From Bacteroidales bacterium (GTDB lineage Bacteria; Bacteroidota; Bacteroidia; Bacteroidales; UBA12170), in NCBI GenBank assembly GCA_016744655.1, contig JADGDY010000037.1:1-34014 (forward strand): DNA of 34,014 nucleotides, in the 5' to 3' direction. Under the pieces are notes generated by a model. It did no database searches. It worked only from the letters and a program-made list of their open reading frames with translations, and had not been told where the DNA came from. Positions within the stretch are counted from its first letter, which is position 1; the number at the start of each line of letters is the position of its first letter. A program made the position numbers and the translations under genes. Positions 34,007-34,014 of this stretch are shown here, one piece after another.

Positions 34007-34014
34007 GATTAAAT

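Noticed and set aside
1..34014. tRNA, rRNA, insertion sequence, prophage or riboswitch
   Set aside because: None was recognised on reading both strands; no transposase, integrase or cloverleaf-like sequence is apparent, though no covariance search could be run.

Overview
The window reads as chromosomal DNA of a free-living member of the Bacteroidota. The evidence is the low GC content, nine or more TAnnTTTG-type -7 promoter boxes with almost no Shine-Dalgarno sequences, and at least six secreted proteins ending in type IX secretion (T9SS) type A C-terminal domains. Omp28-related proteins and a ptb-buk butyrate or branched-chain acyl kinase pair point the same way. Bacteroidales/Marinilabiliales-like is my best guess, but the sequence alone does not fix the order or genus. 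I see no insertion sequence, prophage, CRISPR array, tRNA or rRNA.

Layout. 21-1358: an ABC-2/NatB-type permease. 1359-1733: a gap holding degenerate dispersed-repeat remnants. 1734-5093: a secreted M64 metallopeptidase followed by phosphate butyryltransferase (ptb) and butyrate kinase (buk), closed by a bidirectional terminator. 5179-8523 (minus): a likely manA - DUF456 - AsmA-like operon. 8674-14158 (minus): three tandem paralogues of an Omp28-type secreted thioredoxin-fold protein with CxxC motifs and T9SS tails; each has its own -7 box about 26 nt before its ATG and its own terminator. 14597-17497 (plus): a secreted protein of three ~139-residue repeats, each with a CxxxxC pair, and a diverged sister with two cysteine-less copies. 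17619-19409: a YggS-type PLP protein and a secreted DUF3298 protein. 19652-24162: a tandemly duplicated two-gene cassette, each unit being a large Ser/Gly/Thr-rich secreted protein plus a 77-79-residue protein made of a signal peptide, a Gly/Pro/Asp-rich spacer and a short conserved hydrophobic tail with basic end. 24361-28215: a large T9SS-exported subtilisin. 28307-33947: housekeeping genes (rfbC, a lytic transglycosylase, uvrA, radC, rpsT).

How it fits together. About half the window (8.7-28.2 kb) is devoted to surface or secreted proteins. The Omp28 array (CxxC) diverges from a cysteine-pair repeat protein, which may indicate extracellular disulfide chemistry. The duplicated large/small cassette next to a subtilisin is the best candidate for an undescribed surface system: the small proteins look like bare sorting or anchoring tails with almost no mature domain. 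Both ideas are inferences from sequence and context and have no experimental support here.
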